Assembly: GCF_000145255.1 (NCBI RefSeq)
Contig: NC_014394.1
Location: 2,108,001-2,172,000, forward strand
Reading direction: 5' to 3'
Origin: Gallionella capsiferriformans ES-2
GTDB taxonomy: Bacteria > Pseudomonadota > Gammaproteobacteria > Burkholderiales > Gallionellaceae
Length of the DNA: 64,000 nucleotides
The notes under the pieces are model-generated. The model worked only from the letters and a program-made list of their open reading frames with translations, had not been told where the DNA came from and did no database searches. Within the stretch, counting starts at the first letter, position 1; each line of letters opens with the position of its first letter. The translations under genes were made by a program, and so were the position numbers. Shown in pieces: positions 24,647 to 35,058 of the stretch.

Positions 24647-24901
24647 AGATAATTTTCAACTTTTCATTGCTCTGGGAGGCCGAGTTTCTTTGTAAGCCAC
24701 TCTGACGTGGTCTCCTTATCATCAGAATCGCGACAACAGCGACAGGGGCGATAATCTGCGCGTCTCGCGAACGCTTCCATCTTATGACTCCAGCAAGCTT
24801 AGCCGTTTACAATTTAAAACTGAACGATCGGCGCAACGCTCTGCCATCGGCACTGTAAACATCCTGATTTTGTGGCGTTTTAAACCAACTGCATAGACTC
24901 G

Positions 24902-25993
24902 CTATCGTCCCGACACCATGGCGTGAACTGCGCTGATTTTTCCGGCGATCTGTTGCAGCGGGAGCTCTTCACAGACCGCCCCCAGCTTCATCGCCTCCTT
25001 GGGCATGCCATACACCACACAGGAATCTTCATTTTGCCCCAGAGTATACGCACCGGCATCGCGCATCTCCTTCAATCCTCTGGCACCATCGTCCCCCATC
25101 CCCGTCATAATGATACCCAGCGCGTTTTTGCCGGCAAATTTGGCTACCGAACGAAACAAGACATCGACCGACGGACGATGCCGGTTGACCAGCGGCCCCT
25201 CAACGATCTCAACGTGATATTGCGCCCCGCTGCGCTTGAGCAGCATGTGCTTCCCTCCCGGCGCAATCAAGGCGCGCCCCGGAATCACGCGGTCATTATT
25301 TTTAGCCTCCTTCACCTCGATCTGACACAGACTGTTCAAACGCTGGGCGAAGGCTTCGGTAAACATTTCCGGCATATGCTGCACAATCACGATACCGGCG
25401 CACACGCGCGGCAGCGCGGTCAACACCGCCTCCAACGCCTGAGTACCGCCGGTTGACGTGCCGATGGCCACGATCTGCTCGGAGGTCATCCCTAAACGTG
25501 CAGCACCGGGCGGGGGCAAAATCGCATCGGCATTAAGCTTTTGACTGGGCACGGGCGGCCTTTGCTGTGTATTGGTCAAGCGACGCATATTCGCACGCGC
25601 AGCAGCCTTAACTGCCCCGACCAGATCATTGGACGCATCTTCCTGCAAGTAGCGTTTCACCCCCATCTTGGGCTTGGTGATGATGCTGGTCGCGCCCGCC
25701 GCCAGTGCCTGCATGGTCGCCTGCGCCCCTTTTTCGGTCAGCGTAGAACAAATGACCACCGGGGTCGGCCGCTCGTTCATAATCTTGTTCAGAAAAGTCA
25801 GGCCGTCCATGCGCGGCATTTCGATGTCGAGCACAATGACATCCGGCCACTGCAGCTTCATTTTTTCCATCGCAAAAATCGGATCCATCGCCGTCGCATA
25901 CACTGTGATTCCCGGATCAGACTCGAGCACCTGTTTGACAACCTCCCGGACCACAGCGGAATCATCAACAACCAACACTTTGATTTTACTCAT
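24902..25993 (-). CDS. cheB: CheB chemotaxis protein-glutamate methylesterase
   Basis: A 363-residue response regulator that removes methyl groups from receptors and deamidates glutamines. The receiver domain has V-V-D-D-S-A-V-V, the phospho-site D-I-E-M-P-R-M-D-G, and S-T-L-T-E-K-G. After a ~45-residue linker the catalytic domain shows I-G-T-S-T-G-G-T-Q (nucleophilic Ser), [10 protein letters not shown] and G-M-G-D-D-G-A-R-G. The ATG overlaps the stop of cheD by four bases. Operon cheR-cheD-cheB. Confidence 0.97.
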   Translation of the reverse strand: MSKIKVLVVDDSAVVREVVKQVLESDPGITVYATAMDPIFAMEKMKLQWPDVIVLDIEMPRMDGLTFLNKIMNERPTPVVICSTLTEKGAQATMQALAAGATSIITKPKMGVKRYLQEDASNDLVGAVKAAARANMRRLTNTQQRPPVPSQKLNADAILPPPGAARLGMTSEQIVAIGTSTGGTQALEAVLTALPRVCAGIVIVQHMPEMFTEAFAQRLNSLCQIEVKEAKNNDRVIPGRALIAPGGKHMLLKRSGAQYHVEIVEGPLVNRHRPSVDVLFRSVAKFAGKNALGIIMTGMGDDGARGLKEMRDAGAYTLGQNEDSCVVYGMPKEAMKLGAVCEELPLQQIAGKISAVHAMVSGR

Positions 25994-26490
25994 TTTTTTC
26001 CTGAATTTCTGTGATCAACATGAACCAGACCCACTTCACCGCTCCACACATCGAACATCACCTTGCGGTGACCAAAGCTGCCCAGATGATCATAATCAAG
26101 CGTAAAACCATATTGACTCAACAAGCTGTGTGCACACTCGATATTCTGAAAACCGATGTCGGTGGGACTGGCCGCCCGCCCGCCAAACATATTGCCGCCG
26201 CCGTAAATATGCACCTGATAACTTGCAGGTTTAGTGCGGCGCTGCGTGATTTCCTGCATGAACAGCGCCATGGCTTCCTCACCGTATTTGCCGTCGAGCG
26301 GCAAATTACCCCGCGGCTTATTGCGACCCGGCAACATGAAATGACACATGCCCCCATGCAACAGAATCGGATGCCACAGCACGATAGCGACACAAGAACC
26401 AAGCAAGGTCGTGATGCGCAAGCGCCCTTCTCCGAAGCAAAAATCGCCCGGTTTAAGGTAAACCTCACGTTCAGGCGTAACCACATTCAT
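25990..26490 (-). CDS. cheD: CheD receptor glutamine deamidase (copy 1)
   Basis: A 166-residue CheD, which deamidates receptor glutamines and, in other bacteria, works with CheC. The catalytic cysteine and histidine are visible in [12 protein letters not shown] and [10 protein letters not shown], and the family loop I-Y-G-G-G-N-M-F follows. It lies two bases from cheR and overlaps cheB. A second CheD is encoded at 28277. No CheC gene is in the window. Confidence 0.95.
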   Translation of the reverse strand: MNVVTPEREVYLKPGDFCFGEGRLRITTLLGSCVAIVLWHPILLHGGMCHFMLPGRNKPRGNLPLDGKYGEEAMALFMQEITQRRTKPASYQVHIYGGGNMFGGRAASPTDIGFQNIECAHSLLSQYGFTLDYDHLGSFGHRKVMFDVWSGEVGLVHVDHRNSGKK

Positions 26491-26492
26491 GC

Positions 26493-27302
26493 TCAGGGTT
26501 TTCTATAGATCGTCGGCTTAACAGCAGTCAGCACATTGGTAATTCCGTTTAACGACTCTGAATGCCCCACAATCAGATAGCCACCTGATTTTAAACTGCG
26601 TATCAAATTAGCCACCACCCGCTGCTTCGTCGGGATATCGAAATAGATCAATACATTGCGCAAAAATATCACATCGAATTCGCCCATTTTTTTCATGCCT
26701 TCGACATTTAGATTGAGCTGTTCGAAGCGCACATGCTGACGCAATTTCTTATCAATCAAAAAAGTGCCAACCTGATCGTCGCGCCCTTTTAGGCAAAACT
26801 TTTTCAGGTAGGGCAGATGTATTTTTTCTGCTTCCGCCAGACGGTAATGGCCGCGCCGCGCATGCTCTAATACCGAATGACTGATATCCGTGCCGAGTAT
26901 CTCCCATGCTCCGTCCACCCCCAGTTTGTCGGCCAGCACCATAGCGATAGTGTAGGCCTCAGCACCGATGGAGGCCGCGGCACTCCATACATGGTACACA
27001 TCGCCGCGCTCTGTGCTCTTAGGAAGTATCTCCTTAAGAAATTCGAAATGCTGCGGCTCTCTGAAGAAATACGTTTCATTCGTAGTCAACAGATCGACCA
27101 TAAAGCGCAGTTCATCAGCATGAGAGGGATCGGTAACGTATTTATAATATTGCGTGTAGGTATCGAGACCGAGCGCGATCAAGCGCTTGGACAGGCGACC
27201 GGTCATCAATACTTTTTTCGCGTCAGACAGCGAAATACCGGCAATATCGTAGAGCAGACCGCTCAAACGCTTAAATTCCGTATCGTTAATTTGGTAACTC
27301 AT
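26493..27302 (-). CDS. cheR: CheR chemotaxis protein methyltransferase
   Basis: A 269-residue SAM-dependent enzyme that methylates receptor glutamates. The N-domain contains L-L-Y-D-I-A-G-I-S-L-S-D-A-K-K and T-T-N-E-T-Y-F-F-R-E-P-Q-H-F; the SAM domain has W-S-A-A-A-S-I-G-A-E-A-Y-T-I-A-M-V (one Ala where a Cys is usual) and F-D-V-I-F-L-R-N-V-L-I-Y-F-D. Receptors in this locus that end in an aromatic C-terminal pentapeptide could tether it. Confidence 0.96.
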   Translation of the reverse strand: MSYQINDTEFKRLSGLLYDIAGISLSDAKKVLMTGRLSKRLIALGLDTYTQYYKYVTDPSHADELRFMVDLLTTNETYFFREPQHFEFLKEILPKSTERGDVYHVWSAAASIGAEAYTIAMVLADKLGVDGAWEILGTDISHSVLEHARRGHYRLAEAEKIHLPYLKKFCLKGRDDQVGTFLIDKKLRQHVRFEQLNLNVEGMKKMGEFDVIFLRNVLIYFDIPTKQRVVANLIRSLKSGGYLIVGHSESLNGITNVLTAVKPTIYRKP

Positions 27303-27311
27303 AGTTCTCGT

Positions 27312-28199
27312 CTAAAATTGCAGAGCCTGACTCAGCGAACCGACCTCTTCCATCGCCTCATTGAGAATACGGCTGAGGGTTTCCTCGCCGATCACCATTT
27401 CAATCTGAGCCGTCTGCATCTGCCCCGCCGCCATACCGTCAAGCTGATGCAACGGAGACGTCACGGGAGTCAGTTCTTCGGCGAGCAGCAGTGTATCGGC
27501 CATCGTTTCCGGCGGCAGGGCTAAAAATCCCTCCCAGAACACGTCCATTTCATCTAAAACGGCTTCAGGAATTGAAAGTTTTTTGAGTACCGCTCGGCCT
27601 ATCATCTCCTCGCCGTAATCCATCCAGTCGGAGAAATCGCCTTCAAGCAGGCCAGGGAATTCATCCGCCCGCGACAGCATATAAAAACCGCCGATTTCGT
27701 GAATAATGCCGGCGAACATCGCCGTTTCCGGATTCTGCAACGTGACGTGCCGTGCGACAACCTGCGCTAAAGCGGCAACATGTGCCGTGTGCTGCCAGAG
27801 CTGGTCCACCAGTTCACGATGGCGCGGATCGGTCGACACGCCGGCCATCTGCCGCGCGACCAGCGCCATCACAAGCGAGCGCACCACATTAAATCCCAGC
27901 CGCATAACGGCAATCTCCACATCTGAGATCTCATGCCCGGAACGGTTGTAGAGCACAGAGTTGGCGATGGCAATCACCCGCGCGGCCAGCAGCGGCTCGG
28001 CCTGTATCAGACGGGCGGCGACATCAAGTGAGCAATCAGGATCATCGAGCGCCTGACGCAGTTTTAGGGCCAGCTGTGCACCGGTCGGGAAAGCCAGTTC
28101 ACCCTCGGCAATATCGAGTGCGATTTGCTTGAAAATTTCACGTTTATTCATGGCGCGCATCATACATCCATTACTCTGTATTTTCGTGGCTCGCATCAT
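27312..28199 (-). CDS. HDOD-domain signalling protein
   Basis: A protein of ~279-295 residues with an HDOD domain over most of its length: F-P-T-G-A-Q-L-A-L-K-L, L-L-A-A-R-V-I-A-I-A-N-S-V-L-Y-N, I-A-V-M-R-L-G-F-N-V-V-R-S-L-V, and G-I-I-H-E-I-G-G-F-Y-M-L. HDOD proteins are non-catalytic relatives of HD phosphohydrolases that act in signalling. In-frame starts exist at 28199 and 28151 (M-N-K-R-E-I-F-K); the latter resembles other family members better. It lies nine bases before cheR and is probably in its operon. Confidence 0.88.
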   Translation of the reverse strand: MMRATKIQSNGCMMRAMNKREIFKQIALDIAEGELAFPTGAQLALKLRQALDDPDCSLDVAARLIQAEPLLAARVIAIANSVLYNRSGHEISDVEIAVMRLGFNVVRSLVMALVARQMAGVSTDPRHRELVDQLWQHTAHVAALAQVVARHVTLQNPETAMFAGIIHEIGGFYMLSRADEFPGLLEGDFSDWMDYGEEMIGRAVLKKLSIPEAVLDEMDVFWEGFLALPPETMADTLLLAEELTPVTSPLHQLDGMAAGQMQTAQIEMVIGEETLSRILNEAMEEVGSLSQALQF

Positions 28200-28276
28200 A
28201 CCGCGAACTTACATATCCCTGTAGAATGACCACGTTAATTCAAACTGAGTTAATTCCACTTTCAAGCAGCTAGACC

Positions 28277-28855
28277 ATGATCCATCAGACAGGCAAGGAT
28301 TTTGAGCGTATCGCCCGCAATATTAACCCCGGCGGCTGGGCAATCGAGGCTGAACGTCCTATCTCGACCCTGCTGGGTTCCTGCGTTGCCGTCTGCCTGT
28401 TTGATCCCGTCCTGAAAATGGGCGGCATGAACCATTTTCTGCTGCCAACCACCAGTACCGGCAACACCGACATCGACGTGATTCTCAATGGAGACTACTC
28501 GATGGAAGTACTGGTCAACGGACTGCTTAGCAAGGGCGCAAAGAAGCCGCGCCTGCTGGCGAAAGCCTTCGGTGGCGGCACCATCATCAGCTCGATACGC
28601 ATGGCGATCGGCGAACGCAATGCAGCATTTGCCAATGAATGGTTGCAGCGCGAAGGCATCAAGCTGATTGCCTCTGACTTTAGCGGCCCCTGGTCGCGAA
28701 AAGTGGTGTTTGTTCCGCAGAATGGCGATGCCTACTGCCGGAGGATTCCCACCACACAGGCCAGCGCCATCGATGTCGCACGCGCTGAACAGGAATACGA
28801 ACGCATGCTGACCGAGAAAAAGAAAACAACCGTGAAAAAAATCGAGCTGTTTTAG
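28277..28855 (+). CDS. cheD: CheD receptor glutamine deamidase (copy 2, with C-terminal tail)
   Basis: A 192-residue CheD with the catalytic set [14 protein letters not shown] and [10 protein letters not shown], and K-A-F-G-G-G-T-I-I. It is about 26 residues longer than the first copy and ends in a lysine-rich tail [11 protein letters not shown]. That last I-E-L-F is shared with other chemotaxis proteins in the window, so this copy may be tethered or recruited through it. It is divergent from the HDOD-cheR-cheD-cheB unit and precedes the haem-binding receptor by 35 bases, suggesting a dedicated partnership. Confidence 0.93.
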   Translation: MIHQTGKDFERIARNINPGGWAIEAERPISTLLGSCVAVCLFDPVLKMGGMNHFLLPTTSTGNTDIDVILNGDYSMEVLVNGLLSKGAKKPRLLAKAFGGGTIISSIRMAIGERNAAFANEWLQREGIKLIASDFSGPWSRKVVFVPQNGDAYCRRIPTTQASAIDVARAEQEYERMLTEKKKTTVKKIELF

Positions 28856-28890
28856 GCCAACGGCACCGACAAACTTTAATCAACAATATC

Positions 28891-30807
28891 GTGAATAATC
28901 AAACCTTTCATTCCGCCTTCAAGACCCTGCAACTAACGACAAAATTTTTGCTGATCGTTAACAGTATTACTTTCCTGCTGCTGTCATTCGCGACCGTTGC
29001 ACTGTACCAATCTATCAAGCACATCATGCTCGATTCCGTGCAACAGCGGGCGGAGGAAATCGCCAATGAAGTCATCGACGGCGCCAACATGCTGATGGTA
29101 ACCGGACAAATCACCAGGCACGAAAACATCACTCTGCTGCTTAAAAAAATTGCCAGCGCAGGCAATATTACCAAGCTCAATCTGATACGCACCGAACAGG
29201 TTACACGGCAATTCGGACCGGGCACCGTAAACGAGAAAATCGTTGACGAAATACAGCAACATGCAATCAGCGACAAGCGCCCCTCCTATACGTTTATCGA
29301 ACGAAATGGCACCCGACTGTTCCGCGCCGTGACGCCCTACGTGGCAAGCCACAACTTCCACGGCACCGATTGTCTGTCCTGTCACGAAGTTGAGGCGGGC
29401 ACTGTCAACGGCATCTCCGATATTGAGATTGACCTGAGCGACGATTTAAAACTGCTGAACAACATCGTTCTGTCGCTGATCGCAGGCCAGCTCATGTTGC
29501 AGCTGGTGCTTTTTTTCCTGATCAAATGGGCCGTACGCCGTTTCGTCGTAACTCCGCTCAACGAAGCCGTTGATGTTGCAAACCGGATTACCGAGGGTGA
29601 CCTTTCAGTTAAGATTAACGTCGTCAGTGACGATGAGACCGGCAAACTATTGCTGTCCATGCAGCACATGAGCGTCACCCTTAACCGTTTCATCAATGAC
29701 ATGAGCTGTGCATTGGAACAAATCACCCGGCAGAGCGGCGACATCGAACTCATCGAAGAAGCCGGCCTCAAGGGCAATTTTTTAAGATCAGTACAACTCA
29801 CGAATGGCGCATTGCAACTGATTTCAGTGCATCGGGAACAAATTCAAGATGATCTATTCCGCGGCAAACTCGATGGCATCAACAGCGCAGGACTACTCGA
29901 TAACCTTGGTCACAGCCAGGAAGATTTAATGGAAGTCGCACAAGTGGTGGACAGTCTGTCCGCCTTTGCCAGCCAGTCTGCTCAAGCCGCCGAGGCAGGC
30001 GCGGAAGAGTCCAGATCCGCTACGGCACAGATAGAACAGCTGTCGATACAATCAACCGCGCTCGAACAGGCCGTCAATCTGCTAAGCGATGAAGGAAACA
30101 AGGCACTTGACGCCACACAGCAGATCGATGTCATTGTCAAAAAAGTAAACCTGCTGGCACTCAACGCGGCGATAGAAGCGGCCCGGGCCGGCGAATCAGG
30201 CCGTGGTTTCGCCGTGGTTGCCGATGAAGTTCGCAAACTATCGGAAATGACGGCAGTGTTTTCCAGTGACATCCGTCTGTCGCTCACCGCAGTGGCTACG
30301 GAGGCTAGCCGCATGCAAGGTTCGGCACAATCAATGAGTGCGACTACACAGCTCTCACTGGAAAGCACGTATCGTGTCAAAGAAAAACTTGATCAGGTAA
30401 GCACTGCCGCCGCGACGTCAAGCACCTCATCGATGCTTGCCAAGTCGCTGACCGTCGCCTCTCTGGCGAAAATTGACAGCTTTACCATGAAACAGGTGGC
30501 CTACCGGCAGGCGCGCGCAAGAACAGCATTCCATTCCAGCGAACTGCATTTTGCCAGCATTGATGCATTAATAGAACAAGTGCCAGAAACGCACAGAAAC
30601 GCCCTACGCATGCTGGCAAAAAAAATGACTCAGTCTATCGATAACGCGGTTCAATCGCTGCATGCCGGCAATCAGGGCAGCGAAGTTTTTGAGTTGATGG
30701 AGCGCGCTAACCAGGAACTGACTGATGCAATTGATGCGGCGCTTGCCAGCGTACGTTCGGCAACTGAGCGGGTTCAAGATAGCGGCGTTAAAATCGATTT
30801 GTTTTAA
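28891..30807 (+). CDS. Methyl-accepting chemotaxis protein with a periplasmic c-type haem motif
   Basis: A 638-residue receptor. TM1 lies at ~17-40, TM2 at ~195-215, with a periplasmic domain between that contains C-L-S-C-H (Cys161, Cys164, His165), a covalent haem attachment motif, in the place where DUF3365/Tll0287-like sensors carry it. A HAMP domain and a signalling hairpin follow ([29 protein letters not shown]). The last ~110 residues are a further helical region, and the protein ends V-K-I-D-L-F. The start is a GTG with no clear Shine-Dalgarno. It probably senses redox or a gas through haem; the ligand is unknown. Confidence 0.92.
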   Translation: MNNQTFHSAFKTLQLTTKFLLIVNSITFLLLSFATVALYQSIKHIMLDSVQQRAEEIANEVIDGANMLMVTGQITRHENITLLLKKIASAGNITKLNLIRTEQVTRQFGPGTVNEKIVDEIQQHAISDKRPSYTFIERNGTRLFRAVTPYVASHNFHGTDCLSCHEVEAGTVNGISDIEIDLSDDLKLLNNIVLSLIAGQLMLQLVLFFLIKWAVRRFVVTPLNEAVDVANRITEGDLSVKINVVSDDETGKLLLSMQHMSVTLNRFINDMSCALEQITRQSGDIELIEEAGLKGNFLRSVQLTNGALQLISVHREQIQDDLFRGKLDGINSAGLLDNLGHSQEDLMEVAQVVDSLSAFASQSAQAAEAGAEESRSATAQIEQLSIQSTALEQAVNLLSDEGNKALDATQQIDVIVKKVNLLALNAAIEAARAGESGRGFAVVADEVRKLSEMTAVFSSDIRLSLTAVATEASRMQGSAQSMSATTQLSLESTYRVKEKLDQVSTAAATSSTSSMLAKSLTVASLAKIDSFTMKQVAYRQARARTAFHSSELHFASIDALIEQVPETHRNALRMLAKKMTQSIDNAVQSLHAGNQGSEVFELMERANQELTDAIDAALASVRSATERVQDSGVKIDLF

Positions 30808-30818
30808 CACGCAGAGCA

Positions 30819-30838
30819 TATCATCCAGCCGGATGATA
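30819..30838 (+). terminator. Possible terminator hairpin after the haem receptor
   Basis: TATCATCC-AGCC-GGATGATA forms an 8-bp stem with a 4-base loop twelve bases after the receptor stop, but no T run follows. It may only slow transcription. Confidence 0.35.
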
Positions 30839-30932
30839 ATCGTTAGCTAATGCTATGATTATCGCCTGATCCGTTTTTTTACAGAAGAGGAATAAATGCT
30901 GTTTTTCAATCTATGCGTGAGCGAAATCCAGC

Positions 30933-33900
30933 ATGACGCTTTGGCGCATGAACACTGAGTTCAAACCGCTGCTGCTAAGACAACTGCACGAGCTTGGGCT
31001 CGATGCAGAACATCTCCCCGATATCGACAGCTGGCGCTCCCTGCTGTCTATCATCGAACAAACCTATCATGAAGCCCGCTGTGTGACGGGACGATCACTC
31101 GCCGTACCATCGACTGAAATGCAATACCCGCATCCGCGGGGTACCGATGAAGCGCGACTGCGCACACTGTTCAACACGATCAAAGATCTGGTCTGGCTCA
31201 AAGCCCCCGACGGTGTCTACCTTGCCTGCAATCCCGTCGTCGAACGCATGCTCGGCACGGCTGAAGCGGCAATCGTTGGCCGAACCGATTACGACTTTAT
31301 CAGCCGCGAACAGGCCGATTCATTTCGAGAACATGATCGCGCTGCCATGAATACCGGTACGGTATGTATCAATGAAGGATGGCTGACCTTTAAAGATACG
31401 GGCTATTGCGGCCTGTTCGAAACCTCTAAAACACCGGTATACGACGATACAGGGCAACTGATCGGTGTATTTGGTATCGCGCGCGACATCACAGAACGCA
31501 AACGGGCTGAAGCTGCCTTAAAAAACAGCGAGCAACAGGCGCGCAATCTGATTGATAAGCTGCAGGTCGGCGTCTTACTGCAATCCGCAAGGGCCGAGAT
31601 TTTACTTTGCAATCAGATCGCGCTCGATCTGCTGGGACTCTCCGAAGCACAGCTATTGGGTAAATCCTCTTTTGATCCGGACTGGAACGTTATCCACGAA
31701 GACGGCTCCCCCTTCCCGGGCAGCGAGCATCCGGTACCTGTGTCCATTGCCACTAAAAGTCTGGTTCACGATGTCGTAATGGGGGTCTATCGTCCATCAA
31801 AACGCGATCGCGTCTGGCTGCTGGTCAGTGCCGCACCGCAACTGAACCCGAATAATGAAGTTGAACAGGTGGTATGCACCTTCGTCGACATCACCGAACG
31901 CAAGAAAATGGAAGAGCGGCTAGAGCTGACCCAGTTTGCCAGCGACTATGCGCCCGACTGCATACTCTGGGTGAATGAGCAGGCACGCATTTGCTACGCC
32001 AATGAAGCTGCCTTACATTGTCACGGCTTTAGCAAAGAAGAATTACTGTCGATGACGATCCACGATCTGGATCCCGACTTCCCCCCCGACGTGTGGCTAG
32101 CGCACTGGCATGAATTGCAGCACAAGGGCGGCATCACGATCGAAACGCGCCACCGACGGCGCGACGGATCTATTTTCCCGATCGAAGTCTCGGCGAATTT
32201 CGTCAAATTTGGCGATAAAGAATACAACATTGCCTATCACCGCGACATCACAGAACGCAAAAAATCCGAGGCTGCACTGCGCTACAGCGAACAGCGATTA
32301 CGCGACGTCAGCGAAGCATCCGGGGAGTATCTGTGGGAAATCGATATCAATCTGGGCTATACCTATGTCTCGAACCGGTCGATCGAAGTCAAAGGATACA
32401 CACCGGAGCAATTGCTGGGCCACGCACCTGCTGAGTTTATGCCACCTGAGGATATCGATATGGCAGCCCGCATCGTCAACCTCGCCATCAGTAAAAACCA
32501 ACCCTTCAAATTACAACATCGCGACATCACGCCGAGCGGTGCGATCCTGTGGGAAGAAGTAAGTGGCGTGCCGTTTTATGATGATGCCGGCCACCTGCTT
32601 GGACTGCGCGGCACAGGGCGGAACATTACCGGACGCAAGTTAAAAGAAGAGCAACTCAGGGTTGCCGCAGCGGCTTTTGAAACGCATGAAGCCATTATGA
32701 TCACCGACGCCCACGGCACGATCATTAAAGTCAATCAGGCATTTCAGCGCATCACAGGCTACAGTCAGGAAGAAGTGCTGGGAGAAAATCCACGTATCCT
32801 GAGTGCCGGGCGCAATGAAAAATCATTTTATAGCGCGATGTGGCAACAACTGACGACGCTTGGCAGGTGGCGGGGCGAAATATGGGACAAACGCAAGAGC
32901 GGCCAGATTTACCCGAAATGGATGACGATTACCGCCGTGCGTGACGAAAACGGAAAAACGACTGAATATGTCGCTATTTTCAGCGACATCACACAGCGCA
33001 AACTCGCCGAGGAGGAAATTCGCAATCTGGCATTCTACGATGCGCTGACCCGCCTGCCCAACCGGCGCCTGTTGCTCGATCGTTTACACGCTGCACTGTC
33101 GGTCTCAGCACGCAGCCGCCGCTTTGGTGCGGTGCTGTTTCTCGACATGGACAGATTCAAGACCCTCAACGATACGATGGGACATGATTACGGCGATCTC
33201 CTGCTGATCGAAGTCGCCGAGCGCATCAAACTTTGCGTGCGTGAAATCGACACCGTTGCTCGCTTAGGGGGGGACGAATTTGTCATACTGGTCGAAGAGA
33301 TTGATACCCGTGCCGAAGAAACCTCGAAACATATTGCCGCAATTGCCGAAAAAATACGCAGTGCACTCTCTGTTCCTTATCGGCTCAAAGAAAAACATCA
33401 TCACAGCTCGCCCAGCATCGGCGTGTGTTTATATCGCGGCATCGAGGAATCAACGGACGATCTGCTCAAACACGCCGATATGGCCATGTATCAGGCCAAA
33501 GACTCCGGTCGCAATGCAGTACGTTTTTTCGATCCGCTGATGCAGCAGGCCGTCGAAGCACGCGTCACGCTGGAAAACGACTTGCGCCATGCCCTGCCGA
33601 ATGATCAGTTGCAACTTTACTACCAAATTCAAGTCGACAATGACCGTCGTGCGATCGGCGCAGAAGCACTGGTACGCTGGATACATCCAATACGCGGTAT
33701 GGTATCGCCCGCACACTTCATTCCCATTGCAGAGGAAACCTCGCTGATCCTCGAAGTCGGCGCATGGGTACTAAAAACGGCCTGTCTGCAACTGGCGGTA
33801 TGGGCTGACAGACCGATGACCTGCAACCTGATACTGGCGGTCAATGTCAGCGTACAGCAATTTAAACAGGTAGGATTCGTCGAACACATCGCTGAGCTCA

Positions 33901-34337
33901 TACGAGCGTACTGCATTGTGCCGCAACGTTTAAAACTCGAACTCACTGAGAGCGTGGTGCTGAACGATGTGAGTGACATTGTGCAGAAGATGTGCGCCTT
34001 AAAATCGCTCGGCGTCAGACTGTCGATGGATGATTTCGGCACCGGCTATTCATCGCTTTCCTATCTGAAAAATTTACCGCTGGATCAGCTCAAGATCGAC
34101 CAGAGTTTTGTGCGCAATATTGCAACCGATGAAAACGATGCGGTGATGGTCAAAACCATTATCGCGATGGCGCAGAATTTCCGGCTGAATGTGATTGCTG
34201 AAGGCGTTGAAACAGAGGCGCAACTGGCATTCTTAAAACAGAACGGCTGCATGTGCTATCAGGGATATTACTTCGGCAAACCCGCACCGATAGAACAATT
34301 CCAAAGCCAGCTTGAAGCGCTGTCAAAAACCGTCTGA
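30933..34337 (+). CDS. Multi-PAS GGDEF-EAL cyclic-di-GMP protein
   Basis: A 1134-residue soluble protein without membrane helices. After ~70 N-terminal residues come five PAS domains (about 72-190, 200-325, 335-450, 455-575, 580-700), each closing with an I-T-E-R-K-type motif or a variant. The GGDEF domain is intact (R-L-G-G-D-E-F), as is EAL (I-G-A-E-A-L-V-R-W, D-D-F-G-T-G-Y-S-S-L, E-G-V-E-T). It is a cytoplasmic integrator of several signals into cyclic-di-GMP. An ATG at 30951 (M-N-T-E-F) is an alternative start. It sits inside the chemotaxis locus next to a CheA with a possible cyclic-di-GMP-binding module. Confidence 0.93.
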   Translation: MTLWRMNTEFKPLLLRQLHELGLDAEHLPDIDSWRSLLSIIEQTYHEARCVTGRSLAVPSTEMQYPHPRGTDEARLRTLFNTIKDLVWLKAPDGVYLACNPVVERMLGTAEAAIVGRTDYDFISREQADSFREHDRAAMNTGTVCINEGWLTFKDTGYCGLFETSKTPVYDDTGQLIGVFGIARDITERKRAEAALKNSEQQARNLIDKLQVGVLLQSARAEILLCNQIALDLLGLSEAQLLGKSSFDPDWNVIHEDGSPFPGSEHPVPVSIATKSLVHDVVMGVYRPSKRDRVWLLVSAAPQLNPNNEVEQVVCTFVDITERKKMEERLELTQFASDYAPDCILWVNEQARICYANEAALHCHGFSKEELLSMTIHDLDPDFPPDVWLAHWHELQHKGGITIETRHRRRDGSIFPIEVSANFVKFGDKEYNIAYHRDITERKKSEAALRYSEQRLRDVSEASGEYLWEIDINLGYTYVSNRSIEVKGYTPEQLLGHAPAEFMPPEDIDMAARIVNLAISKNQPFKLQHRDITPSGAILWEEVSGVPFYDDAGHLLGLRGTGRNITGRKLKEEQLRVAAAAFETHEAIMITDAHGTIIKVNQAFQRITGYSQEEVLGENPRILSAGRNEKSFYSAMWQQLTTLGRWRGEIWDKRKSGQIYPKWMTITAVRDENGKTTEYVAIFSDITQRKLAEEEIRNLAFYDALTRLPNRRLLLDRLHAALSVSARSRRFGAVLFLDMDRFKTLNDTMGHDYGDLLLIEVAERIKLCVREIDTVARLGGDEFVILVEEIDTRAEETSKHIAAIAEKIRSALSVPYRLKEKHHHSSPSIGVCLYRGIEESTDDLLKHADMAMYQAKDSGRNAVRFFDPLMQQAVEARVTLENDLRHALPNDQLQLYYQIQVDNDRRAIGAEALVRWIHPIRGMVSPAHFIPIAEETSLILEVGAWVLKTACLQLAVWADRPMTCNLILAVNVSVQQFKQVGFVEHIAELIRAYCIVPQRLKLELTESVVLNDVSDIVQKMCALKSLGVRLSMDDFGTGYSSLSYLKNLPLDQLKIDQSFVRNIATDENDAVMVKTIIAMAQNFRLNVIAEGVETEAQLAFLKQNGCMCYQGYYFGKPAPIEQFQSQLEALSKTV

Positions 34338-34344
34338 TTAATTG

Positions 34345-34377
34345 AAATTGGGCCGAAGAATCCGGCCCAATTGTTTT
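34345..34377. terminator. Bidirectional terminator
   Basis: ATTGGGCC and GGCCCAAT form a stem around GAAGAATCC. A run of T follows on the plus strand and A/T-rich sequence on the other side, so it can serve the plus-strand GGDEF-EAL gene and minus-strand chemotaxis transcription. Confidence 0.8.
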
Positions 34378-34455
34378 AAAAATACTCGAAATCCTGCTGG
34401 TCAGGTGCACCGATCGATTTCAGTGTCCGTTTTGCAACTTCACTCACCTTCCGAA
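34376..34455 (-). pseudogene. 3' scrap of a second methyl-accepting chemotaxis protein
   Basis: Reading leftwards from about 34455 in one frame gives about 25 codons ending K-R-T-L-K-S-I-G-A-P-D-Q-Q-D-F-E-Y-F and a stop. The receptor at 35059 ends [12 protein letters not shown]. The shared G-A-P-x-x-Q-D-F-E-x-F end identifies this as the last codons of a lost receptor gene that once followed cheW; an in-frame stop bounds it upstream. Coding evidence beyond the tail match is minimal. Confidence 0.65.
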
Positions 34456-34498
34456 ACAGGACTCAGATCAGTATGAGCGGTTAATCGATGCGGCTCAA

Positions 34499-35053
34499 TC
34501 AGGCGGACAACTCCGGCACACCGCCTGCAGCCGCCTGCCCCAGCATCGACAGTTCGTCCACCGACAACACCTTATCGGCATTGAGGATAATGACAAACTT
34601 CCCGGCAACTTTTCCCATGCCCTTAATGAAATCTACCCGGATTTTGGCGCCAAAAGCTGGAGCCGGTTCAATTTCGGCCGTCGGAATTTCCAGTACTTCA
34701 GAAACGCTGTCCACCATCACCCCGATGTCCTGATGCGTTTCATCGCTCCCCTCGACTTCAATGATCACAATACAGGTGCGTCGCGACACCTCGGTTTTAC
34801 TGCGACCGAAACGCACCGCCAGATCCACCACCGGCACGACGCTGCCGCGCAGGTTGATCACCCCGCGTATAAACCCCGGCATCATCGGCACTTCAGTCAA
34901 ACTGCCATATTCGATGATTTCCTTGATGTTGAGGATAGCGATGGCAAACATTTCGCCGCTCAACAAAAAGGTCAGATACTGATGATCATCGACGGCTGCG
35001 CTCACCGCCGTATTCACAGCAACTGGCAGATTTTTAGCTGTACTCATGTTCAT
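34499..35053 (-). CDS. cheW: CheW chemotaxis coupling protein
   Basis: A 184-residue CheW that joins receptors to CheA. Hallmarks are Q-Y-L-T-F-L-L-S-G-E-M-F-A-I, V-P-M-M-P-G-F-I-R-G-V-I-N-L-R-G-S-V-V-P-V-V-D-L, and V-D-S-V-S-E-V-L-E-I-P. The first ~25 residues are a short extra tail. It starts five bases after the receptor gene stop on the same strand. Confidence 0.96.
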   Translation of the reverse strand: MNMSTAKNLPVAVNTAVSAAVDDHQYLTFLLSGEMFAIAILNIKEIIEYGSLTEVPMMPGFIRGVINLRGSVVPVVDLAVRFGRSKTEVSRRTCIVIIEVEGSDETHQDIGVMVDSVSEVLEIPTAEIEPAPAFGAKIRVDFIKGMGKVAGKFVIILNADKVLSVDELSMLGQAAAGGVPELSA

Positions 35054-35058
35054 TCACC

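Noticed and set aside
34159-34410. An 83-codon minus-strand frame over the end of the GGDEF-EAL gene
   Set aside because: It is a shadow of the plus-strand gene; the receptor scrap in this area is in a different frame.
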